Of a stretch of 64,000 nt of DNA, positions 9,765 to 19,126 are shown in pieces (the stretch's first letter is position 1; each line of letters starts with the position of its first letter). The DNA lies in the NCBI GenBank assembly GCA_038874475.1, contig JAVZCJ010000005.1, positions 52,609 through 116,608 on the forward strand, read 5' to 3'. The notes beneath the pieces were generated by a model. It saw only the letters and a list, made by a program, of their open reading frames with translations. It was not told the origin of the DNA and did not search any database. Origin of the DNA: Nitrososphaerota archaeon (GTDB lineage: Archaea > Thermoproteota > Nitrososphaeria_A > Caldarchaeales > JAVZCJ01). The translations under genes and the position numbers were made by a program.

Positions 9765-10943
9765 ATGTTGCCCATAAAGAATTTTGAATTTAGAATTCCT
9801 CAAAGAATCATATATGGAATAGGATGCTATAAAAAAATAATCGAATTAGTTAAGGAAATGAATTCAAGAAATATTTTATTAGTTACTGGGAAAAAAGTTA
9901 TTGAAACAAATTATGTAAAAGAAATAATAGAATCTATTAAAAAAATGAATATAAATATAGAAATTTTTAATGAAATTCCAAAAGAACCAGAAATGGATTT
10001 TGTATATAATGGATTAAAAATATATGAAGAAAAAAATTGCGAATTAATAATTGCAATTGGTGGTGGAAGCGTATTAGACACTGCTAAAGGAATAGCTTTA
10101 CTTGCTACTAATGGGGGTTCTTTAAGAGATTATGAAGGATTAGAAAAAATTCCTAAATCACAAGCTCCATTAATAGCTGTTCCTACAACTGCTGGAACAG
10201 GAAGTGAAGTTACAAAATTTACAGTAATCACTGATACTGAAAGGAAAAGAAAAATGCTTATTGGGAGTGTAAATATTATTCCAAAAATTGCTATTGTAGA
10301 TCCTTTATTAACTATTTCAATGCCTCAAGATATAACTATGTCAACTGGTATGGATGCTTTAACTCATGCAATAGAAGCATACATATCGATTAAGGCTCAA
10401 CCAATTACTGATTTGCTTGCAATTGAAGCAATTAAACTTATATCTAAATATTTAAGACGTGCATGGGCAAATGGTGAAGATATTGAAGCTAGAGAGAAAG
10501 TTATGCTAGGTTCTCTTTTAGCAGGATTAGCATTTAGTAATTCTTCTGTAGCTCTAGCACATGGAATGGCTCGTCCATTAGGAGCGTACTTTAATATTCC
10601 TCATGGATTATCTAATGCTATTCTTCTTCCACATGTAATGGAATTTACATATATTAGCAATCCTGAAAAATTTATGAATATAGCTTCATGTATGAGTGAA
10701 AAAATAGATGGATTACCTTTAATCGAAGCTGCTAAACTTTCAATTGAAGCTGTTAAAAAAATTTGTAAAGATATCAAAGTACCATCTTTAAAAAATATTG
10801 GAATAAAAGAAGAAGAATTAAATAAGCTCGCTCCAAAAATGGCTGAAGAAGCTATTGCAAGTGGAAGTCCAGCAAATAATCCTAGAAAAGCTACTATTGA
10901 AGAAATTGTTGAAATTTATAAAAAAGCTTTTCATGGATTTTAG
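9765..10943 (+). CDS. Iron-containing alcohol dehydrogenase
   Basis: 392 residues, the standard length for group III Fe-ADH. The NAD(P)-binding loop GGGSVLDTAKGIA, the TAGTGSEVT segment, and the metal ligands are all present: Asp and His in MDALTHAIEAY, His in ALAHGMARPLGA, and His in PHGLSNA. It interconverts an alcohol and its aldehyde or ketone using NAD(P). The HIT-family gene begins at its stop codon, so the two form an operon. Substrate unknown; the nearby AOR genes are not close enough to link. Confidence 0.93.
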   Translation: MLPIKNFEFRIPQRIIYGIGCYKKIIELVKEMNSRNILLVTGKKVIETNYVKEIIESIKKMNINIEIFNEIPKEPEMDFVYNGLKIYEEKNCELIIAIGGGSVLDTAKGIALLATNGGSLRDYEGLEKIPKSQAPLIAVPTTAGTGSEVTKFTVITDTERKRKMLIGSVNIIPKIAIVDPLLTISMPQDITMSTGMDALTHAIEAYISIKAQPITDLLAIEAIKLISKYLRRAWANGEDIEAREKVMLGSLLAGLAFSNSSVALAHGMARPLGAYFNIPHGLSNAILLPHVMEFTYISNPEKFMNIASCMSEKIDGLPLIEAAKLSIEAVKKICKDIKVPSLKNIGIKEEELNKLAPKMAEEAIASGSPANNPRKATIEEIVEIYKKAFHGF

Positions 10944-10951
10944 TGATTAAT

Positions 10952-11434
10952 ATGAAACAATTGTGGGCGCCTTGGAGAATGTCTTATATATTAAGTAAAA
11001 AGCCTAGAGAATGCTTTTTCTGTAAAGCTTCTAAAGAAAAAAGAGATATGGAAAACTATGTTTTATATCGTGGAAAAAAATGCTTTATAATGTTAAATGC
11101 TTTTCCTTATAATAATGGACATTTAATGATTGCTCCCTATAATCATATTGAAGACATTGAAAAAATGAATAATGAAGAAATTGTTGAAATGATGAATTTA
11201 TTAAAAATTTCAATAAAGCTTTTAAATAGAGTATTTAAACCGCATGGTTTTAATATAGGTTTTAATTTAGGGAAAATAGCTGGCGCTGGTGAAAGACACA
11301 TACATATGCATGTAGTTCCAAGATGGATGGGGGATACAAATTTTATGCCAATAATAGCTAATACTAAAGTAATTTCAGATAGTTTGAAGCATTCTTATCA
11401 AGAATTAATTAAAAATTTAAAATATGTTATTTAG
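10952..11434 (+). CDS. HIT family nucleotide-binding hydrolase
   Basis: 160 residues from ATG 10952. A GTG at 10943, overlapping the previous stop, would add three residues; the ATG gives MKQLWAPWRMSYI, the usual N-terminus of the family. A zinc-type Cys pair (CFFC) is at about residues 22-25. The histidine triad is clear: RHIHMHVVPRW near residues 118-127. Relatives hydrolyse dinucleoside polyphosphates or AMP-linked compounds. Co-transcribed with the iron alcohol dehydrogenase, probably by chance pairing. Confidence 0.9.
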   Translation: MKQLWAPWRMSYILSKKPRECFFCKASKEKRDMENYVLYRGKKCFIMLNAFPYNNGHLMIAPYNHIEDIEKMNNEEIVEMMNLLKISIKLLNRVFKPHGFNIGFNLGKIAGAGERHIHMHVVPRWMGDTNFMPIIANTKVISDSLKHSYQELIKNLKYVI

Positions 11435-11500
11435 ATATATTGTATTTTGAAAAATTTTAAATATTCTCAATTTTTATTAAAATAATTAATACGTGAGATC

Positions 11501-11704
11501 ATGTTTTCAAATAAATTCTTTATTACAATAATTGTTTTAATGATATTGTCTTTCTTTATTTTCTATAATTTTGGTTCTTCAGGATATTTAAATAGTATGA
11601 CGGCTGCATATGGAATGGTATGGTCTTTAGTATTTTTAATAGTAATGCTTTCATTATTAATTCTAAGGACACCTATTAGTGTTAGAAAATTAAAAAAATC
11701 ATAG
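11501..11704 (+). CDS. Small membrane protein, function unknown
   Basis: 67 residues with two hydrophobic helices (about 6-24 and 35-55) and a basic tail ending RKLKKS. GTGAGA lies seven bases before the ATG. I recognise no family. Both ends being predicted cytoplasmic (positive tail) suggests a simple hairpin in the membrane. Confidence 0.55.
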   Translation: MFSNKFFITIIVLMILSFFIFYNFGSSGYLNSMTAAYGMVWSLVFLIVMLSLLILRTPISVRKLKKS

Positions 11705-11770
11705 TAAATAATTTTTTAATTAAAGTATTTATATTCTAAAATTAGATATAGGTATCGAAAGGAAAATAGA

Positions 11771-12826
11771 ATGGTGAAAGAATTTTTTCCATACGATAAA
11801 AGTGTTATTAAAGAAGCGTATCTTTATGAAAAAATTAAGGGTAATAAAGTTAAATGTCTTTCTTGTGAACGTAGATGTATTATAGATGATAATCAATATG
11901 GTTTTTGTCGTACAAAAATAAATTTTTCAGGAAAATTATATACTATTGTTTATGGAGATATAAGTGCTATCGAAAGTAGACCAATAGAAATAAAGCCATT
12001 CTTTCATTATTGGCCAGGATCGACTGCTTTAACTTTTTCAACATGGAGTTGTAATTTTAATTGTTTATGGTGTCAAAATTATCATTTATCAAAAACTTTT
12101 CCAAATCCTTTAAAATCAAATTATATATCACCTGAAGAAATGGTTGATATAGCAATAAAAAATAATGATGAGGGATTATGTGTTAGTTTTCAAGAACCTA
12201 CTTTATTACTTGAATATTCAATAGATGTTTTTTCTTTAGCTAAGAAAAATAATCTTTATTGTTGTTATGTAAGTAATGGTTATATGACTTTAGAAGCATT
12301 AAAATTACTTAAAGATTCTGGAATGAATGGTTTAAAAATAGATGTTAAAGGAGATTATGAAACATATGAAAAATATTGTGGCGGAGCGAATCTTGATATT
12401 GTTTGGAGAAATTCAAGAGAAGCAAAGAAAATGGGAATGCATATTGAAATAGTTAATTTAATTGTAACAAATGTGAATGATTCTGAGAATCAAATAAATG
12501 AATTGATTGAAAGACATTTAAAAGAAGTTGGTGAAGATACTCCTTTGCATTTTACAAGATATTATCCGGCTTATAAATTCCATAATCCTCCAACAAAGAT
12601 AGAAATTCTTGAAAAAGCTAGAGATAAAGCTTTGAAAATGGGTATAAAATATGCTTATATTGGAAATGTTCCAGGTCATCCTTATGAAAATACTTATTGT
12701 CCAAATTGTAAAAAATGTGTAATAAAAAGATATGGTTATAAAGTTTTAAAATACGATATAAAAAATGGAAAGTGCCCCGATTGCGGTTATTCTATTTCAA
12801 TATCTGGCAAATATTGTGGAAAATAA
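11771..12826 (+). CDS. amrS: Radical SAM protein, AmrS-like (AmmeMemoRadiSam family)
   Basis: 351 residues. The order of motifs matches the AmrS/PflA-like group: an N-terminal Cys cluster (CLSCERRC ... GFC), then VYGDISAIESRPIEIKPFFH, then the radical SAM motif CNFNCLWC (CxxxCxxC) at about residues 98-105, and a C-terminal pair of CxxC knuckles (CPNCKKC and CPDC). Such enzymes cleave S-adenosylmethionine to start radical chemistry; the reaction of this group is not settled. The usual MEMO1 and AMMECR1 partners are not in this window. GGAAAA precedes the ATG. Confidence 0.85.
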   Translation: MVKEFFPYDKSVIKEAYLYEKIKGNKVKCLSCERRCIIDDNQYGFCRTKINFSGKLYTIVYGDISAIESRPIEIKPFFHYWPGSTALTFSTWSCNFNCLWCQNYHLSKTFPNPLKSNYISPEEMVDIAIKNNDEGLCVSFQEPTLLLEYSIDVFSLAKKNNLYCCYVSNGYMTLEALKLLKDSGMNGLKIDVKGDYETYEKYCGGANLDIVWRNSREAKKMGMHIEIVNLIVTNVNDSENQINELIERHLKEVGEDTPLHFTRYYPAYKFHNPPTKIEILEKARDKALKMGIKYAYIGNVPGHPYENTYCPNCKKCVIKRYGYKVLKYDIKNGKCPDCGYSISISGKYCGK

Positions 12827-12844
12827 TCGATTAAAAAAATAATT

Positions 12845-14143
12845 TTATTTAATATTTGTTATCGCTTTTTTTAATTCTCTAACACTTTTTATCCATTCTT
12901 GATCTCCTTCAGTCCATGGTAATGAAACAAGAGATAATCTAATCGCATTCACTGGTTCTCCATAAAATGCCTCACCAGGTATTGTTACAATCCCATACTT
13001 ATCTATGAGCATTGATGAAAATTTTTCACCATCCATCGGTGTTTTAACAATTGCATACAATGCTCCAAATGCTCCATTACCAGGTAATAGAAGATAATCT
13101 CCTATTTCTTCTATAAGAATTGTTAATCTATTTGCTAGAAGATTACATGTCCATTTATGGGATATAGGATTTTTTAAGAAATGTTTTAAAATTGCTGATC
13201 CAATTATAAATGAGGGTGTAGGACTACTTAAACTTTCTCTGCCTATAATTGCTTCCATATTATTTATCCATTCTTCACATGAAAATGCCATTCCAAACCT
13301 TAATCCAGCTATTAAGCATGTTTTAGATAAACTTGATAATATACACATATATTCATGATATTTTCTTACTACTTCTTTAAATTTTTCAAAATTTTTCATA
13401 AGAAAACTTTCATCAAATATAGCTTTATTATTGCTTAATCTTAATATTGTAAATATGTATGGTGCATCCCAAATAACTCCACCATTATTTTCAGCCATTA
13501 TTTCAACGATATTCTTTAAATCGCTTGGGTTTGTATAACCAGTAGGATTATTAGGCATACTTAAATAAAATACAGAATCTTTAGCTACTTTACTTTCTAA
13601 ATCTGATAAATCAATTGTTAAATCTTCATTAATATTTACTCTAATTTCTATTAATTCATGTGATTTTGCTGTACTTGAAGTTGCATCGTAATCCCATCTT
13701 AACATTAATAATCTTGTATTCTTTTTAAGGGATCTTAAGGATGAAATTAATGCTTGCTGACCACCTGCGGTCACAGTTACTCTATTAATATCTTCATTTA
13801 ATAATGGTACTCCATGTATTTCTTTAAAATATTGTAATACAAGCCTTTTAATGTATGGCAATCCACCTGTTGGACTATAACTTAAACCTTTAGGTTCTGG
13901 ATAAAAAGATTCTATAATGCCTTCCACTAATCCTTCTGCAATAGATAATAAACTTTCATGTACTTCATTATTAATATCTATCTTGAATTCTTTAAATAAT
14001 TTTATTTTTGAAGGTAATCTTCCAACGTTTCCACTACTAAAATCATATAATGGAAGTTTTTTATCTAGTCTCTCTGCTACTTTAACCATGGCTGCACGAA
14101 TTGCTGGAGGAGGTGGAGGTGGAGATAAATAATTGCGTTCCAT
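12845..14143 (-). CDS. PLP-dependent aminotransferase, class I/II
   Basis: 432 residues of fold type I. Visible: a glycine-rich cofactor loop (TVTAGGQQALISSL), the Asn-Pro motif YLSMPNNPTGY, the Asp of WDAPY, and the PLP-binding Lys in SSLSKTCLIAGLRFG. It should move an amino group between an amino acid and a 2-oxo acid. An odd feature is the run of six prolines near the N-terminus (residues 8-13). It is convergent with the radical SAM gene (18-base gap) and stands alone on its strand. Confidence 0.88.
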   Translation of the reverse strand: MERNYLSPPPPPPAIRAAMVKVAERLDKKLPLYDFSSGNVGRLPSKIKLFKEFKIDINNEVHESLLSIAEGLVEGIIESFYPEPKGLSYSPTGGLPYIKRLVLQYFKEIHGVPLLNEDINRVTVTAGGQQALISSLRSLKKNTRLLMLRWDYDATSSTAKSHELIEIRVNINEDLTIDLSDLESKVAKDSVFYLSMPNNPTGYTNPSDLKNIVEIMAENNGGVIWDAPYIFTILRLSNNKAIFDESFLMKNFEKFKEVVRKYHEYMCILSSLSKTCLIAGLRFGMAFSCEEWINNMEAIIGRESLSSPTPSFIIGSAILKHFLKNPISHKWTCNLLANRLTILIEEIGDYLLLPGNGAFGALYAIVKTPMDGEKFSSMLIDKYGIVTIPGEAFYGEPVNAIRLSLVSLPWTEGDQEWIKSVRELKKAITNIK

Positions 14144-14213
14144 ATCGAGAAAAATAAATATAAGTAAAATATATAAAACTTACTTCTTTTATTTAAGAGA
14201 TATCTTTGCATTT

Positions 14214-15236
14214 TTATATTCCAACTATACTTCTTATATACTTTAATGCTTGCATTGGTTCAAGTATGTTTGCTCTAGTTTCTCTTAAAACTCTATAAAT
14301 TGATGGGATCTTTAAATGCTCATACTTTCTATGCAAACTAACCAAAAATGGACATCCAAAAATAAACTTAGTTCCTGGATGCCCATATTTTTTAGCAATT
14401 AATATTGTAGATGTTTTGTTTAATGCTAATGCAGCTATGTTAAATCTCATTATTCCATTTATAAAATGTATTGAGAAATGACCTGTTGGCAGTAAATCTC
14501 CTGAAACAACAATTTCTACATTGTTTTCTTTAGCCCACGATATGATTATTTCATCTTTCTTTTTTCTACATCTCCCACATGGATGTAGTTTACCTTCACT
14601 AGCTTTTTGAAATATATCTTTAAATTCTTCTGAGCATTCGATAAAAACTCTTCTTACTCTAAGATCATTAGTAATTCTCTCTATAATTTTTTTAGTTTCT
14701 TTAGTAATCGTCCAATTTCCAGGATTAATAGTTAAAGCAATAGGTTTAAGTCCAATATTATTCATTAATATCAAGGCAGTTGTACTATCTACTCCTCCTG
14801 AATATGCTATTGCAACTTTTTCTTCTTCATCAAATGTTTCCATTTCAAGTATTTCTCTATAAGGATACTTTAATTCATTTTCCAATAATGGTATAAATCT
14901 TTCTTTAACTATCTTATATTGTATAGGTGTTAAAGAATTAATTCTTTCTTTTAATGTTCTAATTGCTTCTAAAATTCTTTCTTTCTTTATATTTATATCT
15001 ACAGTAGTAGTTATAGAAGCATGTTTCACATTAAGTTTTTTTGCAAGCTCATAAAGTATTCTTCCACCCATTCCTATGATAGCTGCTTTATCAGGTCTAT
15101 CATGAGCGATTATTAAAACATAATTGCTTTTTTCATCATACACAAGACCATCTATTCTAGGTTTTACATATGGTTGTAAACCTAATGAAGATCTAATATC
15201 TAAAATTAACTTACTTACTTCTTCTATTGAGAACAT
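14214..15236 (-). CDS. PP-loop ATPase with N-terminal KH-like domain
   Basis: 340 residues. The PP-loop SGGVDSTTALILM at about residue 150 marks an ATP pyrophosphatase that adenylates a substrate, as in tRNA-thiolating, asparagine and queuosine-type enzymes. Before it, residues 50-95 (HDRPDKAAIIGMGGRILYELAKKL) resemble a KH RNA-binding motif with its GxxG loop. Later CGRCRKKKDE looks like a metal-binding or catalytic Cys pair. I believe this is a conserved archaeal family of predicted PP-loop ATPases, so a tRNA or RNA modification role is likely but inferred. It begins directly after the stop of the MBL-fold gene. Confidence 0.75.
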   Translation of the reverse strand: MFSIEEVSKLILDIRSSLGLQPYVKPRIDGLVYDEKSNYVLIIAHDRPDKAAIIGMGGRILYELAKKLNVKHASITTTVDINIKKERILEAIRTLKERINSLTPIQYKIVKERFIPLLENELKYPYREILEMETFDEEEKVAIAYSGGVDSTTALILMNNIGLKPIALTINPGNWTITKETKKIIERITNDLRVRRVFIECSEEFKDIFQKASEGKLHPCGRCRKKKDEIIISWAKENNVEIVVSGDLLPTGHFSIHFINGIMRFNIAALALNKTSTILIAKKYGHPGTKFIFGCPFLVSLHRKYEHLKIPSIYRVLRETRANILEPMQALKYIRSIVGI

Positions 15237-16004
15237 TTATGTTTCAATATTAAGACTTTCATTAATCATTTTAATATGATAATTATCATATAATGAACTT
15301 CTTATTAATATTTCAACTTCAGCATTTTTTAAATAAAATATTTTTCCATTTTTTATTTTAAATGGTCTATCATGTCCAGGATATATTATTGAAGGTTTTT
15401 CATTTTTTATTTTTATTATGCTTTCATGAGCTTTCTTTTTATCATAGAATATTAAATCAGGATATTCCAACAAATAATCTCTTGCTAGAGCTATCGTATC
15501 CCCACTACAAACAATTTTTCCTTCATTATTCTCTATGAGAATTGTAGTATGACCAGGCGAATGGCCTGGAGTTTCTAACAATTTTATATCTTTTGTTAAA
15601 TTGATATCTCCATTAAATAATTCTAATCTTTTGTTTTCTAATATTGCCTTTTTTATAATGTTATTAATTGCCTTATTATACTCTGGGCTTAAATTATTAA
15701 AATTCGGGATTATATCTCCCATTTTATACTCTTTTTCATTTAAATATATTTTTGCGTTGCTAAAAAGATCTATATTTAAACAATGATCCCAATGTAAATG
15801 TGTTAATATAACAATTTCTATAGATTTTGGATCAATTCCATTATTTTCTAATGCTTTTATAAGATGTGCTCTATTTCCAAAATGACCAGTATCTACAAGT
15901 ATCAATTTCCCTTTGCTATCAATTAAAGTTACTGCACATGCACCAACCATTCCAACAGAGGTTCTTACACTTAATCCTGGTAATATTTGAATTATCTTTA
16001 CCAT
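15237..16004 (-). CDS. MBL-fold metallo-hydrolase
   Basis: 255 residues with all metal motifs: HLHWDH (about residues 69-74), the His of TPGHSPGHT, the Asp of CSGDTIAL, and a last His in IIYPGHDRPF. N-terminal VLVDTGHFGNR-type strand is typical of the glyoxalase II/lactonase group. The stop TAA is directly followed by the ATG of the KH/PP-loop gene, so they are co-translated. GGTAAG lies upstream of its ATG. Substrate unknown. Confidence 0.88.
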   Translation of the reverse strand: MVKIIQILPGLSVRTSVGMVGACAVTLIDSKGKLILVDTGHFGNRAHLIKALENNGIDPKSIEIVILTHLHWDHCLNIDLFSNAKIYLNEKEYKMGDIIPNFNNLSPEYNKAINNIIKKAILENKRLELFNGDINLTKDIKLLETPGHSPGHTTILIENNEGKIVCSGDTIALARDYLLEYPDLIFYDKKKAHESIIKIKNEKPSIIYPGHDRPFKIKNGKIFYLKNAEVEILIRSSLYDNYHIKMINESLNIET

Positions 16005-16049
16005 ATTCTATCTTACCTTTTCTTTTAAAAATAAAAGAAGAAATTAAAA

Positions 16050-16271
16050 TTATACTTCTATTAAAGTTTCTGTCTTTTTAACACCTTCTATATTTCGAAT
16101 ATTTAATACTATTTCTTTTAACTTATCTGGATTAACACCTTCGATTAATGCAATAGCATCAAATCTACCAAAAACTATAAAAGAATCTTTAACGCCAGAA
16201 ACTTTTTTTAAGCTATTTAGAAATTTTTTTAAATCCTTTGTTTTTAGTCTAATTAAAACCAAACCTCTCAT
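16050..16271 (-). CDS. Stand-alone RAM/AsnC ligand-binding domain protein
   Basis: 73 residues, made up only of the C-terminal RAM (AsnC_trans_reg) fold of Lrp-type regulators: GLVLIRLKTKDL, then VKDSFIVFGRFDAIALIEG, ending with the VKKTETLIEV strand. No DNA-binding domain. Members bind amino acids at dimer interfaces and may act as sensors or sub-units of others. GGTGA overlaps the stop of the preceding paralogue, so the two are translated together. Confidence 0.88.
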   Translation of the reverse strand: MRGLVLIRLKTKDLKKFLNSLKKVSGVKDSFIVFGRFDAIALIEGVNPDKLKEIVLNIRNIEGVKKTETLIEV

Positions 16272-16273
16272 TT

Positions 16274-16507
16274 TTATTCACCTACTTTAGCTTCTATAAG
16301 TGTTTCTGTTGTAGAAACTCCTGAAATACTATTTAAATTAATTGATATTTTTGATAATTCATTCAAATCTTTAGTTTCAATGATTGCAACAATATCAGTT
16401 CTTCCTGCAACACTAAATGCTTCTTTCACTCCTGAAACTTTTTTTACTTTATTTAAAACTTCTGAAAGTTTAGTTGCTTCAACTGAAATTAGCACTACTG
16501 CTTTCAT
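16274..16507 (-). CDS. Stand-alone RAM/AsnC ligand-binding domain protein (paralogue)
   Basis: 77 residues, same fold and order as the next gene (AVVLISVEATKL, VKEAFSVAGRTDIVAIIETK, STTETLIEAKVGE). The pair appears to be a tandem duplication that has diverged strongly, perhaps forming a hetero-oligomer. It starts 53 bases after the ECF ATPase gene on the same strand. Confidence 0.88.
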   Translation of the reverse strand: MKAVVLISVEATKLSEVLNKVKKVSGVKEAFSVAGRTDIVAIIETKDLNELSKISINLNSISGVSTTETLIEAKVGE

Positions 16508-16559
16508 TTCCTTTTCTAAAATGAAAATATATTAATTGCTTTATTTAAATATATTGTCC

Positions 16560-18239
16560 TTATTTTTCTCCTCTAATTATTTTTATGAAATCTTCATTAT
16601 TTAAAGCTATAAATCCTAATTTAATTGAAAGTTGAGTTATTTGAGGGGCTTCTAAATCGTTTTCCGATAGCAATTCTAAATTACTAAATATTCTTAAAGG
16701 AGAATCATCAGCAATAATTCTCCCATTACGCATAATAATTATTCTTTTTGCATACTCTGCAGCTATTTCCATATCATGAGTTATAATAATAATAGTATTA
16801 CCAATATTATTTAAATGTGTAAGTAGATTCATTAAATCCTTAATCATAGCATAATCCTGACCTGTTGTAGGCTCATCTATCACAAGAACTTTAGGTTCTA
16901 GCGCAAGTATTGATGCAACTGCAAGTCTTTGTCTTTGCCCTTTTCCAAGGAAGGAGGGGTCTTCATATCTATATTCTTCAAGGCCCATTATTTTTAAAAT
17001 TTCAGAAACTTTTTTATCTATTTCTTTTTTACTTAATCCAATTTGTTTTAATCCGAATGCAATTTCTTCTTCTACAGTATTAGAAAAGATTTGATGATCT
17101 GGATTTTGAAAACAATAGCCAACTTTTTTAGCAATTTCAGATATGGATGTTTTTCTAGTATCCATTCCATAAACTAATACTTTTCCATTAGTTGGTTTTA
17201 ATATTCCATTAAAATGTTTTGCAAGAGTTGTTTTTCCACTTCCATTTTGTCCAATTATAGCAATATAATCTTTTTCATAAATTGTTAAATTAATATTCTC
17301 TAAAGCTTTAAAACCATTTGGATAAATATAAGAAACATTTTGTACTTCTATTACTGGTTTTCTATCATTACTTTTTAAAAAATCAATTTTTTGGTAATAC
17401 TTTCTACTTTCTAAATTAAATTTTTTATTTAAAATTTCTTTTGCTTCTTCTATTGCTAATATTGTTCCACATCCAAGCTTATTACATACCTCTATAATTT
17501 GTGGAGGTCGTATTCCAATATTTTTTAATTCATCTATTCGTGAAAAAATTTTTTCTGGAGAATCTTCAAAGATTTTACTTCCTTTATTCAATACTATTAT
17601 TCTATCAGCAAATTTTAATATTTTCTCACTTTCATGAGTTGCCATTATTATTGTAGTATCAAATTCTTTTCTTAAATTTGAAATTACTGAAAAAACTTCC
17701 ATTTTACCTTTAGGATCTAAATCTGAAGTTGGTTCATCTAATATAAGTATTTCAGGTTGCTTAGCAAGCATCGTAGCTATAGCTACTCTTTGCTTTTGTC
17801 CTCCTGAAAGTTCTTCTGGAGAAACATCTTTATATTCTTGCATATTAACAATATCTAAAGCCCAATCAACTCTTTTAATCATTTCTGAGCGTGGGAGATT
17901 CATTCTTTCTAATCCTATCGCAATTTCATCTACTACACTCATCATTATGAATTGTATTTCAGGATCTTGGAAAACTATTCCAACTTTTTCAGTAATATCT
18001 TTCATTGAATATTTACGTGTATTCATTCCATTTATTATAATGTCTCCTTTAATTTCTCCTGGTAAAACCCATGGAATTAAACCTGATATAGCTAAACATA
18101 AAGTTGATTTGCCTGCTCCAGTAGGACCCATAAGTCCTATAAATTCACCTTTCTCAATTTTTAAATTAATATTTTTTAAAGCATAATCTTTAGATCCCAA
18201 ATATTTCCAATAAAAATTTTCAATGTTTATTATCGACAA
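16560..18239 (-). CDS. ECF transporter ATPase with two fused ABC domains (EcfA1-EcfA2)
   Basis: 559 residues with two complete ATPase cores. First: Walker A GPTGAGKST, signature LSGGQKQRVA, Walker B ILILDEPTSDLD. Second: Walker A GQNGSGKTT, signature LGKGQRQRLAV (K for the middle G), Walker B VLVIDEPTTGQD. It powers vitamin or metal import by the energy-coupling factor complex together with EcfT and an S component. The start is TTG at 18239, supported by GGTG seven bases upstream. EcfT lies 21 bases upstream on the same strand. Confidence 0.92.
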   Translation of the reverse strand: MSIINIENFYWKYLGSKDYALKNINLKIEKGEFIGLMGPTGAGKSTLCLAISGLIPWVLPGEIKGDIIINGMNTRKYSMKDITEKVGIVFQDPEIQFIMMSVVDEIAIGLERMNLPRSEMIKRVDWALDIVNMQEYKDVSPEELSGGQKQRVAIATMLAKQPEILILDEPTSDLDPKGKMEVFSVISNLRKEFDTTIIMATHESEKILKFADRIIVLNKGSKIFEDSPEKIFSRIDELKNIGIRPPQIIEVCNKLGCGTILAIEEAKEILNKKFNLESRKYYQKIDFLKSNDRKPVIEVQNVSYIYPNGFKALENINLTIYEKDYIAIIGQNGSGKTTLAKHFNGILKPTNGKVLVYGMDTRKTSISEIAKKVGYCFQNPDHQIFSNTVEEEIAFGLKQIGLSKKEIDKKVSEILKIMGLEEYRYEDPSFLGKGQRQRLAVASILALEPKVLVIDEPTTGQDYAMIKDLMNLLTHLNNIGNTIIIITHDMEIAAEYAKRIIIMRNGRIIADDSPLRIFSNLELLSENDLEAPQITQLSIKLGFIALNNEDFIKIIRGEK

Positions 18240-18260
18240 TCTTAAGCACCATTTTAAATA

Positions 18261-19088
18261 TTAAAAAGGTAAATAAAATATTATTAATAATATTAAAATA
18301 ATCGATAGAATAATAAAATAATCAATTTTTTTAATTGGAATATCATGATAAAGGCTATATTTTCCGCCTTTTAATGGAATACCTCTTGCCTCTACTCCAA
18401 GAGTCATTTCTTGAGCTCTTTTAAATAATAAAGTTAATATTGGAATAAATAATCTTGAAAATTGAATTATTTTCTTTGGAATAGAAATAGTTTTAAAATC
18501 AACTCCTCTTGACATCATTGCTTCTTTAACTGTTTGATAATCCTGTCTAAAAATATACATTGCTCTAAAAGTTAAAGAAGTTGCCAAGCATAATGGGAAT
18601 GGAACATGCATTTTCCTAAGACCATATATAAACTCTCTATCACGCATTGTTGTTAAGAATAAAATAGTTACTAATATCATTGAAATTATTTTTAATCCTA
18701 TTAATAAAGATTTTAAAATAGTATTTTCAGTAATATATATGTGCCATATCCATTTATTAGGTATAATTTCTATATATTTTTCAAAATATACTATGCTTCC
18801 AGCTTCTATACTAAAAAGCATCCATGCAATAACACATGCAGAAATCATTCCAGTTGAAGCAAATAAAAATTTCCAAATCATTGAAATAGGTATTCTTGAA
18901 ATTATTAAAAGAATAATTGATATTAAAAGTATAAAGAGTATTTTAAATGGATTTGATAAAAGGAATATGCTCGAGCCTAAACTAAGCATTAATATTATCT
19001 TTGTAATTGGATGAAGCTTATGTATAAGAGAATCTCTTGGAATCCATAAAAAGAATGTTCTTACACTTGTATTTTCTTTTAAACTCAT
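18261..19088 (-). CDS. ECF transporter transmembrane subunit EcfT
   Basis: 275 residues with about five or six hydrophobic helices, starting with the typical HKLHPITKIILMLSLG segment. The two coupling motifs with Ala-Arg-Gly are seen as AMMSRGVD and GVEARGIPLKGG (about 205 and 245). EcfT joins the ATPases to the S component. GGAG precedes the ATG. It lies between the S component and ATPase genes. Confidence 0.92.
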   Translation of the reverse strand: MSLKENTSVRTFFLWIPRDSLIHKLHPITKIILMLSLGSSIFLLSNPFKILFILLISIILLIISRIPISMIWKFLFASTGMISACVIAWMLFSIEAGSIVYFEKYIEIIPNKWIWHIYITENTILKSLLIGLKIISMILVTILFLTTMRDREFIYGLRKMHVPFPLCLATSLTFRAMYIFRQDYQTVKEAMMSRGVDFKTISIPKKIIQFSRLFIPILTLLFKRAQEMTLGVEARGIPLKGGKYSLYHDIPIKKIDYFIILSIILILLIIFYLPF

Positions 19089-19126
19089 TTTTTATTCTCC
19101 TAAAAAAATAAAGAAGAAAGGGAAAT

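Noticed and set aside
14090..14132. Proline run in the aminotransferase and the reverse-strand Gly-rich reading frame
   Set aside because: The reverse frame is a shadow of the aminotransferase; the run itself is short and near the flexible N-terminus.
16560..18239. Frameshift or gene fusion artefact in the double ATPase
   Set aside because: Both ABC halves are complete and such fused EcfA proteins are known.
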